Shown here piece by piece: positions 8,562 through 16,348 of a stretch of DNA of 64,000 nt. The stretch spans positions 62,001 through 126,000 of the forward strand of contig NZ_PUIP01000020.1 in assembly GCF_002968015.1 (NCBI RefSeq). Reading direction: 5' to 3'. The notes beneath the pieces are model-generated. The model saw only the letters and a program-made list of their open reading frames with translations, made no database searches and was not told where the DNA came from. The position numbers and the translations under genes were made by a program. Origin of the DNA: Massilia phosphatilytica (lineage in GTDB: Bacteria > Pseudomonadota > Gammaproteobacteria > Burkholderiales > Burkholderiaceae_D). Numbering within the stretch: the stretch's first letter is position 1; every line of letters begins with the position of its first letter.

Positions 8562-8582
8562 GCCGACCTGCCGCTAGTGTGC
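8562..8582. repeat. 21-bp direct repeat, right copy
   Basis: Identical to 5848-5868. It contains the last codons and stop (minus strand, 8574-8576) of the DeoR-type regulator. Confidence 0.85.
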
Positions 8583-9335
8583 CGCCAGCGTCAGCGCAAT
8601 CCCCATCTCCCGATACGGCCGCAACACCTCCTCGCTCGTACCCGCCGGCACCACGATCCCACTGATTTCCGACAGCCCGACGATGCGATACGGCGACGCC
8701 GTCGCCAGCTTTTCCGACGACGCCAGCACGATGGTCTCCGCCGCCGCATGGCACAACGCCCGCTTGATGCAGGCCTCTTCGTAGTCACCGGTCGACAGCC
8801 CGCTCTCGGGATGCACGCTGGTGACGCCCATGAAATAGGTATCGGCACGGATCTGTGCGATGGCTTCCAGCGTCGCCGCGCCCACGCCCACGGCCGAGTG
8901 GCGGAACAGGCGGCCGCCGAGCATGATGACCTCGATGTCCGGATGGTCCATCAATTCCATCGCGATGGACGGGCTGTGCGTGACGACCGTCGCTCCCAGG
9001 CGCCGCGGCAGCGCGCGCACGAGTTGCGCGCACGTCGTGCCGCCGTCGACGAACACGACCTGGCCCGGCTGCACGAGCGCGGCGGCGGCGCGGCCGATGG
9101 CGGCCTTGTCGTCGGTGGCGATGCCGTGGCGCGTGGCGAAGTCCGCCAGCGCCGGGCTGGCGGGCAGGGCGCCGCCGTGCACGCGCTGCAGCAAGCCTTC
9201 CTTCGCGAGTTCGCGCAGGTCGCGCCGCACCGTGTCTTCCGAGACCCCGAGTTCCGCGCTCATCTTCGTGGCGACGATCTGGCCGTCGCGCCGCAACACG
9301 TCCATCAGATACTGTTTTCGCTGGCTCGTCAGCAT
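8574..9335 (-). CDS. DeoR/GlpR-family transcriptional regulator
   Basis: This 253-residue protein has the N-terminal DeoR winged helix (SQRKQYLMDVLRRDG, then LGVSEDTVRRDLRELAKEG, LQRVHGGAL). The C-terminal sugar-phosphate-sensing domain has VFVDGGTTCAQLV and LPRRLGATVVTHS. DeoR-type repressors usually bind a phosphorylated sugar or nucleoside product. The start at 9335 has an AAAGGA site; ten extra codons upstream are possible but unsupported. It is divergent from the NudK-DUF4406 gene, and the spacer carries repeated TGCACGATA boxes, so self-control and control of that gene are likely. Although it precedes the GH127 gene on the same strand, that neighbour probably arrived later. Confidence 0.9.
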   Translation of the reverse strand: MLTSQRKQYLMDVLRRDGQIVATKMSAELGVSEDTVRRDLRELAKEGLLQRVHGGALPASPALADFATRHGIATDDKAAIGRAAAALVQPGQVVFVDGGTTCAQLVRALPRRLGATVVTHSPSIAMELMDHPDIEVIMLGGRLFRHSAVGVGAATLEAIAQIRADTYFMGVTSVHPESGLSTGDYEEACIKRALCHAAAETIVLASSEKLATASPYRIVGLSEISGIVVPAGTSEEVLRPYREMGIALTLAAH

Positions 9336-9360
9336 GCCGTCCTTTCGCCGTGCTTGACTT

Positions 9361-9416
9361 TGCACGATATTGCACGATAGTTTACACGAACTTCAATGAC
9401 GGGAGAATATCGTGCA
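9361..9416. promoter_or_regulatory. Probable DeoR operator: tandem and inverted TGCACGATA boxes
   Basis: TGCACGATAT (9361-9370) is followed directly by TGCACGATAG (9371-9380), and the exact inverse ATATCGTGCA lies at 9407-9416. The first two boxes sit 26-46 bases upstream of the DeoR start. The inverted one covers the GTG start codon of the divergent gene at 9412, so a bound repressor could block both transcription units. Confidence 0.65.
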
Positions 9417-10353
9417 GGATCGTGTGGAAATCAGGCAGGTCGAGCTGCTGTCGGACGACTGGGGCATCCTGAACAAGACGACGTACGCGCTGCGCACGGG
9501 CGATGGCGACTGGGACGTGCAGACCCGGGAGACCTATGACCGGGGCAATGGCGCGACGCTGCTGCTGGTCAACCGCGCCCGGCGCACCGTCGTGCTGACG
9601 CGGCAATTCCGCCTGCCGGCCTATGTGAATGGCCACGACGGCTTTCTCGTCGAGGCGGCGGCCGGCCTGCTCGATGGCGCGAGTCCGGAAGAACGCATCC
9701 GGGCCGAGGTCGAAGAGGAGACGGGGTACCGCGTCGGCAAGGTAACGCGCCTGTGGGATGCGTTCATGAGCCCCGGCGGCGTGACGGAGCGCCTGCATTT
9801 CTTCGTGGCCGAATACGAGGCGCGCGACCGCGTGGGGCCCGGCGGCGGCGTGGCGGCGGAAGGCGAGCGTCTCGACGTGCTCGAACTGGACATCGACGCG
9901 GCGCTGGCGCAGATCGGCACCGGCATCGTCGACGGCAAGACGATCATGCTGCTGCAGTACGCGCAGCTGCACCTGTTCGCGCCGCGCGGGATGATGATCC
10001 TGGTCGCGGGGCCGTACCGCTCCGGCACGGGTGGTGACGCGGATCGTATCGCGGCCAACGTCGCGGCGATGGAAGCGTGCGTGATGCCGCTGTACGAGGC
10101 CGGGCACCTGCCCGTGCTGGGCGAATGGCTGGCGTTGCCGATGGTGCGCCTGGCCGGATCGCGGGCGCCCGGCGACGCGGTGTTCGACGCCGTGTTTCAT
10201 CCGCATGCGCAGCGCCTGCTGGAACGGTGCGACGCGGTGTTGCGCATCGGCGGCGCGTCGGAAGGGGCGGACCTGATGGTGGCGACGGCGAGGAAGCTGG
10301 GCAAGCGCGTGTACGCGGCATTGGAAGAGATTGGTACAATCACATCACCATGA
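9412..10353 (+). CDS. NudK-like Nudix hydrolase fused to a DUF4406 domain
   Basis: This is a two-domain protein of 313 residues. Residues 1-190 resemble GDP-mannose/ADP-ribose pyrophosphatase NudK: YDRGNGATLLLVN, RQFRLPAYVNG, a Nudix box from GLLDGASPEE to EEETGY, MSPGGVTERLHFF and DGKTIMLLQYAQ. Residues 194-313 begin MILVAGPYRSG and continue NVAAMEACVMPLYEAGHLPVLGEW. This is the DUF4406 type, related to nucleoside 2-deoxyribosyltransferases. The GTG start follows GGGAGA at a good distance. The combination suggests cleavage of a nucleoside diphosphate-sugar and handling of its base or sugar; the substrate is not known. The end overlaps the next ATG (ATGA). Confidence 0.87.
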   Translation: MQDRVEIRQVELLSDDWGILNKTTYALRTGDGDWDVQTRETYDRGNGATLLLVNRARRTVVLTRQFRLPAYVNGHDGFLVEAAAGLLDGASPEERIRAEVEEETGYRVGKVTRLWDAFMSPGGVTERLHFFVAEYEARDRVGPGGGVAAEGERLDVLELDIDAALAQIGTGIVDGKTIMLLQYAQLHLFAPRGMMILVAGPYRSGTGGDADRIAANVAAMEACVMPLYEAGHLPVLGEWLALPMVRLAGSRAPGDAVFDAVFHPHAQRLLERCDAVLRIGGASEGADLMVATARKLGKRVYAALEEIGTITSP

Positions 10354-10991
10354 ACAAGACCGCCATTTCCCTCGTGCTGGGCGCGACGCTCGTCGCTTCG
10401 CTGTCCGCCTGCAGCAGCAAGACCTCCGCCAACGAAAAGAACTTCGGCATCGCCATCTCCCAGTACTTCGCCAAGAAGGGCGACCTGTGCCTGGACCCCG
10501 TGAAATGGCCTGTCGATGTGTACGACATCGACGTGCGCCAGCAGAAGCTGTACCCGGACAACGCTGCCGGCCAGATGTCGGCGCTGGAGTCGGTGGGCCT
10601 GGCCAGGGGCGAGGACGTGGAATTGCCCGGCACCTTCGTCGACGGCAAGCAGCTTGGATCGAAAGTGAAGGTCAGGCGCTATACGATGACCGATGCCGCG
10701 AAGCCCTACCTGCAGGCGAAACCGGGCAAGCAGCCGCGCATCTGCTGGGGCCGCAAGTCGCTGAGCAAGGTCGGCCGCTGGGCGGATCCGGCCAAGGTGG
10801 GCGACCACGAGGAAACCAGCGTGATCTACACGTACCAGCTGTCGAACGTGGCCGGATGGGCCAGGAATCCGAAGGTCAAGGAAGCGTTCCCCGAGCTCGG
10901 GCGGAACATCGACGGCGAGCGCTCCCAGAAGGAAAAGCTGTACGTCAAGCTGACGCCAAACGGGTGGGAAGCGCTCGGCCTGAATGACTGA
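10350..10991 (+). CDS. Putative lipoprotein
   Basis: This 213-residue protein has a lipoprotein signal with lipobox LSAC (Cys21), so it is probably anchored in the outer or inner membrane. The mature part has an SKTSANEKNFG start, a CLDP cysteine, an ICWGRK cysteine and a KLTPNGWEALGL ending. I recognise no family. It overlaps the Nudix-DUF4406 gene by four bases (ATGA) and is probably co-translated, although a TACAAT box at 10335-10340 could give an internal promoter. Confidence 0.75.
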   Translation: MNKTAISLVLGATLVASLSACSSKTSANEKNFGIAISQYFAKKGDLCLDPVKWPVDVYDIDVRQQKLYPDNAAGQMSALESVGLARGEDVELPGTFVDGKQLGSKVKVRRYTMTDAAKPYLQAKPGKQPRICWGRKSLSKVGRWADPAKVGDHEETSVIYTYQLSNVAGWARNPKVKEAFPELGRNIDGERSQKEKLYVKLTPNGWEALGLND

Positions 10992-10996
10992 ACAAA

Positions 10997-11017
10997 CCGT
11001 CCGCGCGATGCGGACGG
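10997..11017 (-). terminator. Hairpin terminator for the YqjDEK-type operon
   Basis: An 8-bp GC stem (CCGTCCGC/GCGGACGG, loop of 5) is followed on the minus strand by TTTGTT. It lies 8 bases after the YqjK-type stop codon. Confidence 0.55.
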
Positions 11018-11024
11018 CGGGACG

Positions 11025-11318
11025 TCATCGGCGCAGCTGGGCCAGGATGCCCAACGCGCCACGCGCCATCTTCCACGCCGACAGGGCCGACGTGGCGAGA
11101 CCGGCCAGGCGCTTGCGGCGCATGAGGACGAGCCCCAGCGCGGCACCGGCCGCACCCAGCACGAGCTTGCGGTTGGCGGCGACATAGCCCACGACCGGAT
11201 GCCCGGCCAGCGCGTTCGACGGGCGCAGCGCCTTGAGCTCGAAGGCGAGGCCCACGCGCTGTTCGGCGCATTGTTCGATCAGGGCCGCGCGGCGGGTGGC
11301 GAGATCAGGCTTGTTCAT
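11025..11318 (-). CDS. YqjK-like family protein
   Basis: This 97-residue protein has an arginine-rich N-terminus (ATRRAALIEQCAEQR), one hydrophobic segment around residues 50-65 (LVLGAAGAALGLVLM) followed by RRKR, and a short C-terminal amphipathic part. The layout and its place as the last gene after YqjD- and YqjE-type genes identify it as YqjK-like. Its function is unknown. The start at 11318 has GGAGG upstream and overlaps the end of the YqjE-type gene by 14 bases. Confidence 0.7.
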   Translation of the reverse strand: MNKPDLATRRAALIEQCAEQRVGLAFELKALRPSNALAGHPVVGYVAANRKLVLGAAGAALGLVLMRRKRLAGLATSALSAWKMARGALGILAQLRR

Positions 11319-11706
11319 CGGCTGCCTCCGCATGATGTTGGGCAAGACCGTGGCGCAGGTAGTCGACGTCGTTGCGCAGTTCGGCCAGCGTGGCCGAGAG
11401 CAGCGGCGCTTCCGCGTTCATGCTGGCGCGGACTTTCATCAGGATGATGCCGGCCAGCGCGCCGAACAGGACGGCCATGCCGCCGACGGCCTGCAGGCGG
11501 TACGTGTCCCAGAAGATCGCGATGACGAATAGTGCCGCCAGCAGCAGGGCGCCGGCTGCGAGGAACACGGCCAGCAGGGTCCACGCGAGGTGGCCCAGCA
11601 GGCGGCGTGCGTCTTCCTGGAATTCGACCGCGGCCAGTTCCAGCCGCGTGCCCGCCATCGCGACGAGCGTCGCACCGATCCGGCCTGCCGCCGCGAAGAC
11701 TCCCAT
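11305..11706 (-). CDS. YqjE/phage holin family membrane protein
   Basis: This 133-residue protein has two long hydrophobic helices (about residues 40-62 and 70-92) flanked by charged, helical N- and C-terminal parts (TRLELAAVEFQEDARRLLGHL; ATLAELRNDVDYL). This fits the YqjE family (Pfam holin-like). Such proteins sit in the inner membrane and are often co-expressed with ribosome-associated YqjD. Start and upstream stop overlap as TAATG. Confidence 0.8.
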   Translation of the reverse strand: MGVFAAAGRIGATLVAMAGTRLELAAVEFQEDARRLLGHLAWTLLAVFLAAGALLLAALFVIAIFWDTYRLQAVGGMAVLFGALAGIILMKVRASMNAEAPLLSATLAELRNDVDYLRHGLAQHHAEAADEQA

Positions 11707-12026
11707 TACTTACGGGCGATCAGCATGCCGATCACGACACCGACAGCGGTGCCCAGGCCGACGGCCTTCCACGGATTCTCCTTGACGTATTCGTCGGTGG
11801 CCTTGGCGGCGACCTTGGCTTTTTCGACCGCGGCTTCTTCCAGGCGGACGATGTCTTCCTTGGCCTTGACCAGGGTGCGTTCGAACTTCACCTTGGCGGC
11901 CTTGAATTCTTCACCGGTCAGGTGGCCGCTGTGGCGCAGCCACGCTTCCGCGTCCTGGATGACGGTCTTCAGGTCGGACAGCAACTGGTCGCGGGCGCCG
12001 GTCTGGGTCGGGATTTTTTCCATCAT
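11706..12026 (-). CDS. DUF883 family protein (ElaB/YqjD type)
   Basis: This 106-residue protein has a long charged coiled helix (residues 10-75, with KVKFERTLVKAKEDIVRLEE) and a C-terminal ENPWKAVGLGTAVGVVIG membrane anchor, the hallmark of ElaB/YqjD/YgaM proteins. In E. coli these tail-anchored proteins bind stationary-phase ribosomes and bring them to the membrane. It is first of the three-gene cluster. Two adjacent ATGs (12026, 12023) are possible starts. Confidence 0.88.
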   Translation of the reverse strand: MMEKIPTQTGARDQLLSDLKTVIQDAEAWLRHSGHLTGEEFKAAKVKFERTLVKAKEDIVRLEEAAVEKAKVAAKATDEYVKENPWKAVGLGTAVGVVIGMLIARK

Positions 12027-12064
12027 GGGTGAACCTCTCGTTATGAATTGTGTTACGGACATTA

Positions 12065-12919
12065 TTATCCTAATGCATAGTCTAACGCGACGCCAGCAAA
12101 CACGGCCGCACCCAACCAGTTGTTATGGTTGAACGCCGCGAAGCACTTCATGCGGTCGCGTCCGCGGATCAGGGTGTAGTGGTAGACGGCCATCCCGGCC
12201 GCGACGGCAATCCCCGCCACGAACCACCAGCGCAGGCCCAGCGACCAGCCGCACACGAGGTCGATGACCAGCGTCGCCGCATAGCAGAACATGATCGCGG
12301 CCACATCGTAGCGGCCGAACGTGATGGCGGACGTGCGGATGCCGATGATGAGGTCGTCGTCGCGGTCGACCATCGCATACTCGGTGTCGTAGGCCAGCGA
12401 CCAGAACACGTTGGCGACGAGCAGCCACCACGCCACGGCCGGCACGTGGCCTTGCACGGCCGCGAACGCCATCGGGATGCCGAAGCCGAACGCGATGCCG
12501 AGGTAGGCCTGCGGCAGCGCGAAGAAGCGCTTGAAATACGGGTAGCTGCCCGCGACGATCACGGCGACGACGGACAGCTGCTTGGTCAGCGCGTTCAGCG
12601 GCAGGATCAGCAGGAACGAGACGATCGCGAGCACGGCCGCCACCATCAGCGCTTCCCAGCCCTTGATGCGGCCGCTGGTCAGCGGGCGGTCGACCGTGCG
12701 CTTGACGTGGCGGTCGAAGTCGCGGTCCGCGTAATCGTTGATGGCGCAGCCGGCTGAGCGCATGAGCGCGGTACCCACGATGAAGATGGCGAGGATCAGC
12801 GGATCGGGATGGCCGTCCGATGCCATCCACAGGGCCCACAGCGTGGGCCACAACAGCAGCAGGATGCCGATAGGCTTGTGGCCCCGGACCAGGCGGAAAT
12901 AAAGCGCCAGCTTGTTCAT
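12065..12919 (-). CDS. ubiA: 4-hydroxybenzoate octaprenyltransferase
   Basis: This 284-residue integral membrane protein catalyses prenylation of 4-hydroxybenzoate in ubiquinone synthesis. It has the two aspartate-rich prenyltransferase motifs: N61-D-Y-A-D-R-D-F-D69 for the prenyl diphosphate, and [12 protein letters not shown] in the second half. About eight hydrophobic helices and a length within the UbiA range support the call. The start [16 protein letters not shown] is typical of the family. It stands alone upstream of the DUF883 cluster, separated by 38 bases. Confidence 0.96.
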   Translation of the reverse strand: MNKLALYFRLVRGHKPIGILLLLWPTLWALWMASDGHPDPLILAIFIVGTALMRSAGCAINDYADRDFDRHVKRTVDRPLTSGRIKGWEALMVAAVLAIVSFLLILPLNALTKQLSVVAVIVAGSYPYFKRFFALPQAYLGIAFGFGIPMAFAAVQGHVPAVAWWLLVANVFWSLAYDTEYAMVDRDDDLIIGIRTSAITFGRYDVAAIMFCYAATLVIDLVCGWSLGLRWWFVAGIAVAAGMAVYHYTLIRGRDRMKCFAAFNHNNWLGAAVFAGVALDYALG

Positions 12920-13084
12920 TGTGTGTTCGAATTGAAAATCTGCAAGGTCAGGATTGTAGCCTGTCGGGGCGCGCCCGGCTGTACGGCGCAGGACGGTACG
13001 AGGCGATCATGCGCACGTGGACAATGCACAAGGCATGGCGCCCGTGCGCGTTCTACGATCCGCTTCGGATCAAGGAGAATGCAT

Positions 13085-13603
13085 ATGCGCTTCGTAACGA
13101 TGGTGATACTGGCCGGGCTCGGTACTGCCGCGCTCGCGCAGGCTGCCGGGCAGGCGGAACAGGGTAACTGGACCGAGGCGCAGTCGCTGCGCGAACTCCC
13201 GGCCGGCATCCAGGCGCTGCTGGGCGTGGGACTCGGTCTCGCGGGCACCGCCGACCGGGACGAAACCTTCAACGAGACCGCCGCCATTGACGACGCTATG
13301 CCGCGCCGTCGCTTCGTGCTCGGGGTCGTGCACGGCGACATCGCGATGGTCGCGCTGGAGCAGGGCGGCCGCGTCTATTCGGTGCGCGCCGTCGAATTCA
13401 AGCTGGCGGGTGCGACGTGGGACGCGGTGCGGTGCGCGCCGATGGAGGCGTTGCCGCAACGGGGCACGGAACTGGTCGGTGTGCTGTCCGGGAAGCATGC
13501 GGGGCCGTGCGGCGGATTCGGCATCCGGACGGGCGACACCGACCCGTGGCACGCGGCCGCGCCCGTCCTTCCCGTGCGCGTCAGGCCGCGGCCTGGAGCG
13601 TGA
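13085..13603 (+). CDS. Exported hypothetical protein
   Basis: This 172-residue protein has a signal peptide (MRFVTMVILAGLGTAALAQA). The mature part contains two cysteines (RCAPME, GPCGGFG) and an FVLGVVHGDIAMVALEQGG strand region. No family is recognised. Of two in-frame ATGs the one at 13085 is preferred because AAGGAG ends 7 bases before it; the one at 13079 is too close. The last 23 bases overlap the 3' end of oxyR on the other strand. Confidence 0.65.
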   Translation: MRFVTMVILAGLGTAALAQAAGQAEQGNWTEAQSLRELPAGIQALLGVGLGLAGTADRDETFNETAAIDDAMPRRRFVLGVVHGDIAMVALEQGGRVYSVRAVEFKLAGATWDAVRCAPMEALPQRGTELVGVLSGKHAGPCGGFGIRTGDTDPWHAAAPVLPVRVRPRPGA

Positions 13604-14525
13604 CCATCTCGACGCCGGGCAGCCCGCAATCGGCCACCGCCTTGACGACCGCATCGATGGCGGCGCGGCGCGTAAAACTCTTGCGCCACACGATCACGAC
13701 GCGGCGCGACGGGACCGGATCCTGGAACGGGACGAAGGTCAGCATGCCGTTCGGGTCCTTCATGTCGGGCACGGACGCGCGCGGCAGCACGGTCAGGCCG
13801 ATGCCGCTCGCGACCATGTGCCGGATCGTCTCCAGCGACGAGCCCTCGAACGTGCGCTGCATGCCGTTGCCCGGCGACGAAGAAAAGCGCGCCATCTCGG
13901 GACAGACTTCCAGCACCTGGTCGCGGAAGCAGTGACCGGTGCCCAGCAGCAGCATCGTCTCGCTCTTGAGGTCCTCGGCCGCGATCTCGGTGCGCGTGGC
14001 CCACGGGTGGTTCTTCGGCATCGCGACGACAAACGGTTCGTCGTACAGCGCCTGCACGGCCATGCCATGTTCCGGCAGGGGCAGGGCCATGATCGCGGCG
14101 TCCAGCTCGCCCTGGCGCAGCAGGTCGAGCAGCTTGACGGTGAAGTTCTCCTGCAGCACGAGCGGCATCTGCGGCACGTTCGCGATCAGGTTTTTCACGA
14201 GCGGCGGCAGCAGGTAGGGGCCAATCGTGTAGATCACACCGAGGCGCAGCGGACCGGACAGCGGGTCCTTGTTCTGCTTGGCCAATTCCTTAATGGCGGC
14301 CGTCTGCTCGAGCACGCGCTCGGCCTGGGCCACGATCTGCGCGCCGAGCGGCGTGACGGACACTTCCGAGCCGCCCCGTTCGAACAGCGTCACGCCGAGT
14401 TCGTCCTCGAGTTTCTTGATGGCGACGGACAGCGTGGGCTGGGCGACGAAGCAGGCTTCGGCCGCATGCCCGAAATGCCGGGCGCGCGCGACGGCGACGA
14501 TGTATTTCAGTTCGGTCAGTGTCAT
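13581..14525 (-). CDS. oxyR: LysR-family peroxide sensor OxyR
   Basis: This 314-residue LysR-type regulator has an N-terminal helix-turn-helix (HFGHAAEACFVAQPTLSVAI) and a substrate-like domain. It has the OxyR redox pair at exactly the classical positions, Cys199 (GTGHCFRDQ) and Cys208 (VCPE), which form the H2O2-induced disulfide. It activates catalase, peroxiredoxin and related genes under peroxide stress. It stands alone and divergent from pilU with a 143-bp spacer; LysR regulators often act on such spacers, but a link to pilus retraction would be speculation. Confidence 0.95.
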   Translation of the reverse strand: MTLTELKYIVAVARARHFGHAAEACFVAQPTLSVAIKKLEDELGVTLFERGGSEVSVTPLGAQIVAQAERVLEQTAAIKELAKQNKDPLSGPLRLGVIYTIGPYLLPPLVKNLIANVPQMPLVLQENFTVKLLDLLRQGELDAAIMALPLPEHGMAVQALYDEPFVVAMPKNHPWATRTEIAAEDLKSETMLLLGTGHCFRDQVLEVCPEMARFSSSPGNGMQRTFEGSSLETIRHMVASGIGLTVLPRASVPDMKDPNGMLTFVPFQDPVPSRRVVIVWRKSFTRRAAIDAVVKAVADCGLPGVEMVTLQAAA

Positions 14526-14668
14526 GGGATCGGAATGTTATTTGCCGGCCGTGTTCTAGGAGACACGTTTGCCTGCCTTTTGAGCAGTCTGTCACTATTT
14601 TACCGGTAAAGCCATGGATATAATGGCCGGGCAGGCGATGTTGCCGAGCGTTAATAAAGAGGCATCCC

Positions 14669-15856
14669 ATGTCTTCGAACTTCGGCCCGGCGGAAGCCCA
14701 GGCCTACATGCACAAGCTGCTCACGGTCATGCACCACCAGGGCGGCTCCGACCTGTTCATCTCGGCCGATTTCCCGCCCAGCATGAAGCACCAGGGCGCG
14801 ATGAAACCCCTGAGCCAGCAGCGCCTGACGGGCGACGTCACCCGCGCGCTCGCGCTCGCGCTGATGAACGAGCGGCAGCGGGCCGAATTCGAGGCCGAGA
14901 TGGAGTGCAATTTCGCCATCTCCCTGCCGGGCGTGTGCCGCTTCCGGGTGAACGTCTTCGTGCAGCAGCAGAGCGTGAGCATGGTGGTCCGCACGATCGC
15001 GTCGGAAATCCCGAATTTCGAAAAACTCGACCTGCCCGAGGTGCTGAAAGACGTCGTGATGACGAAGCGGGGCCTCGTCCTCGTCGTCGGCGGCACGGGC
15101 TCCGGCAAGTCGACGACGCTGGCGGCGATGATCGATTACCGCAACAGCAATTCGGCCGGCCACATCATCACGGTCGAGGACCCCGTCGAATACGTCCACA
15201 AGAACAAGAACTGCCTCATCACGCACCGCGAGGTAGGCGTCGACACGCTGTCGTGGCACAACGCGCTGAAGAACACGCTGCGCCAGGCGCCGGACGTGAT
15301 CCTGATCGGTGAGATCCGCGACACGGAAACGATGGAGCATGCGATCGCGTTCGCCGAAACGGGGCATTTATGCCTGGGGACGCTGCACGCGAACAATGCG
15401 AACCAGACGATGGACCGCATCATCAACTTCTTCCCGGAAGAACGACGCAACCAGCTGTTGATGGACTTGTCGTCGAACCTGCGCGCGATCGTCTCGCAAC
15501 GCCTGGTCCGTACGGAAGATGGGAAGGGGCGCAAGGCCGCCATCGAAATCCTGCTGAACACGCCGACGATCGGCGAGATGATCCTGAAGGGCAGCTTCCA
15601 GAGTATCAAGGAGATCATGCACAAGTCGCGCGAGCTGGGCATGTGCACGTTCGACCAGGCCTTGTTCGAGCTCTACAACAAGGGCTACATCAGCTACGAC
15701 GAAGCGATCCGCAACGCCGATTCCGCGAACGGCCTGCGCCTGCAGATCAAGCTGTCGGGCGAGAGAAAAGCGCCGGGCGAAGGCAGCGCGGCGAAGCCGG
15801 CCGAGCTGTCGATGCTGGTGGACGAGCCGGAAGAGGAACCGCCGGCCGCGGGTTAA
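14669..15856 (+). CDS. pilU: Type IV pilus retraction ATPase PilU
   Basis: This 395-residue cytoplasmic hexameric ATPase of the PilT/PilU family powers pilus retraction. Walker A is at residues 141-149 (GGTGSGKST), followed by the Asp box around EDPVEYVHKN, Walker B VILIGEIRD and the His box GHLCLGTLHANN. PilU rather than PilT is suggested by the C-terminal extension after residue 350 and by sequence style. No pilT is adjacent in the window, although many relatives carry pilTU together. A TATAAT at 14618-14623 could be its -10 element. Confidence 0.92.
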   Translation: MSSNFGPAEAQAYMHKLLTVMHHQGGSDLFISADFPPSMKHQGAMKPLSQQRLTGDVTRALALALMNERQRAEFEAEMECNFAISLPGVCRFRVNVFVQQQSVSMVVRTIASEIPNFEKLDLPEVLKDVVMTKRGLVLVVGGTGSGKSTTLAAMIDYRNSNSAGHIITVEDPVEYVHKNKNCLITHREVGVDTLSWHNALKNTLRQAPDVILIGEIRDTETMEHAIAFAETGHLCLGTLHANNANQTMDRIINFFPEERRNQLLMDLSSNLRAIVSQRLVRTEDGKGRKAAIEILLNTPTIGEMILKGSFQSIKEIMHKSRELGMCTFDQALFELYNKGYISYDEAIRNADSANGLRLQIKLSGERKAPGEGSAAKPAELSMLVDEPEEEPPAAG

Positions 15857-15865
15857 AATGCACGC

Positions 15866-16345
15866 ATGGCTACCTTCGAACAAAAACTCTGCACCCGCGC
15901 CACGCTGGCGCAACGCATCGCCGACCTGCCGAAACCCGTCGTGCTGACGAACGGCGTGTTCGACATCCTGCACCGCGGCCACGTCACGTACCTGGCCCAG
16001 GCCCGCGCACTGGGCGCGTCGCTCGTCGTCGCCGTCAACACGGACGCGTCCGTGAAACGCCTGGGTAAAGGTGACGACCGCCCGCTGAACACGCTGGCCG
16101 ACCGCATGGCTGTGCTGGCCGCGCTGGAATCCGTCAGCCTCGTCGTGGAATTCGACGAGGACACGGCGCTGGAAGTCGTCCAGGAAGCCCGCCCCGACAT
16201 CTACGCCAAGGGCGGCGACTATGTCATGAGCGACATCCCGGAAGGGAAGGAAGTGATCGCCTACGGCGGCAAGGCCGTCGCGATCGATTTCGCGCACGAC
16301 CGCTCCACGACGAAGCTCGTCGCGAAGATCCGGCAGTTCGGCTGA
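15866..16345 (+). CDS. rfaE2: D-glycero-beta-D-manno-heptose 1-phosphate adenylyltransferase
   Basis: This 159-residue nucleotidyltransferase adenylylates heptose 1-phosphate in ADP-heptose synthesis for LPS inner core. The nucleotidyltransferase signature is seen as TNGVFDILHRGHVTYL, with VAVNTDASVKRLGKG and KGGDYV further on. It corresponds to the C-terminal domain of E. coli HldE; betaproteobacteria encode the kinase separately. The start codon is only 9 bases after the pilU stop, with no ribosome binding site. A TAAAAT box 7 bases upstream raises the possibility of a leaderless message. Confidence 0.95.
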   Translation: MATFEQKLCTRATLAQRIADLPKPVVLTNGVFDILHRGHVTYLAQARALGASLVVAVNTDASVKRLGKGDDRPLNTLADRMAVLAALESVSLVVEFDEDTALEVVQEARPDIYAKGGDYVMSDIPEGKEVIAYGGKAVAIDFAHDRSTTKLVAKIRQFG

Positions 16346-16348
16346 TCC

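Larger units (their letters stand above)
5848..8582. mobile_element. Putative inserted block (VOC gene + GH127 gene) between 21-bp direct repeats
   Basis: A perfect 21-bp direct repeat lies at 5848-5868 and 8562-8582. The left copy contains the stop codon of the preceding gene and the right copy contains the stop codon of the DeoR gene. Deleting one copy plus 5869-8561 would leave those two genes convergent with stops overlapping in CTAG, the same arrangement as at 4142-4145. The interior is visibly poorer in GC than both flanks and carries a self-contained transcription unit. No recombinase and no terminal inverted repeats are present, so the mechanism is unknown. Confidence 0.6.
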
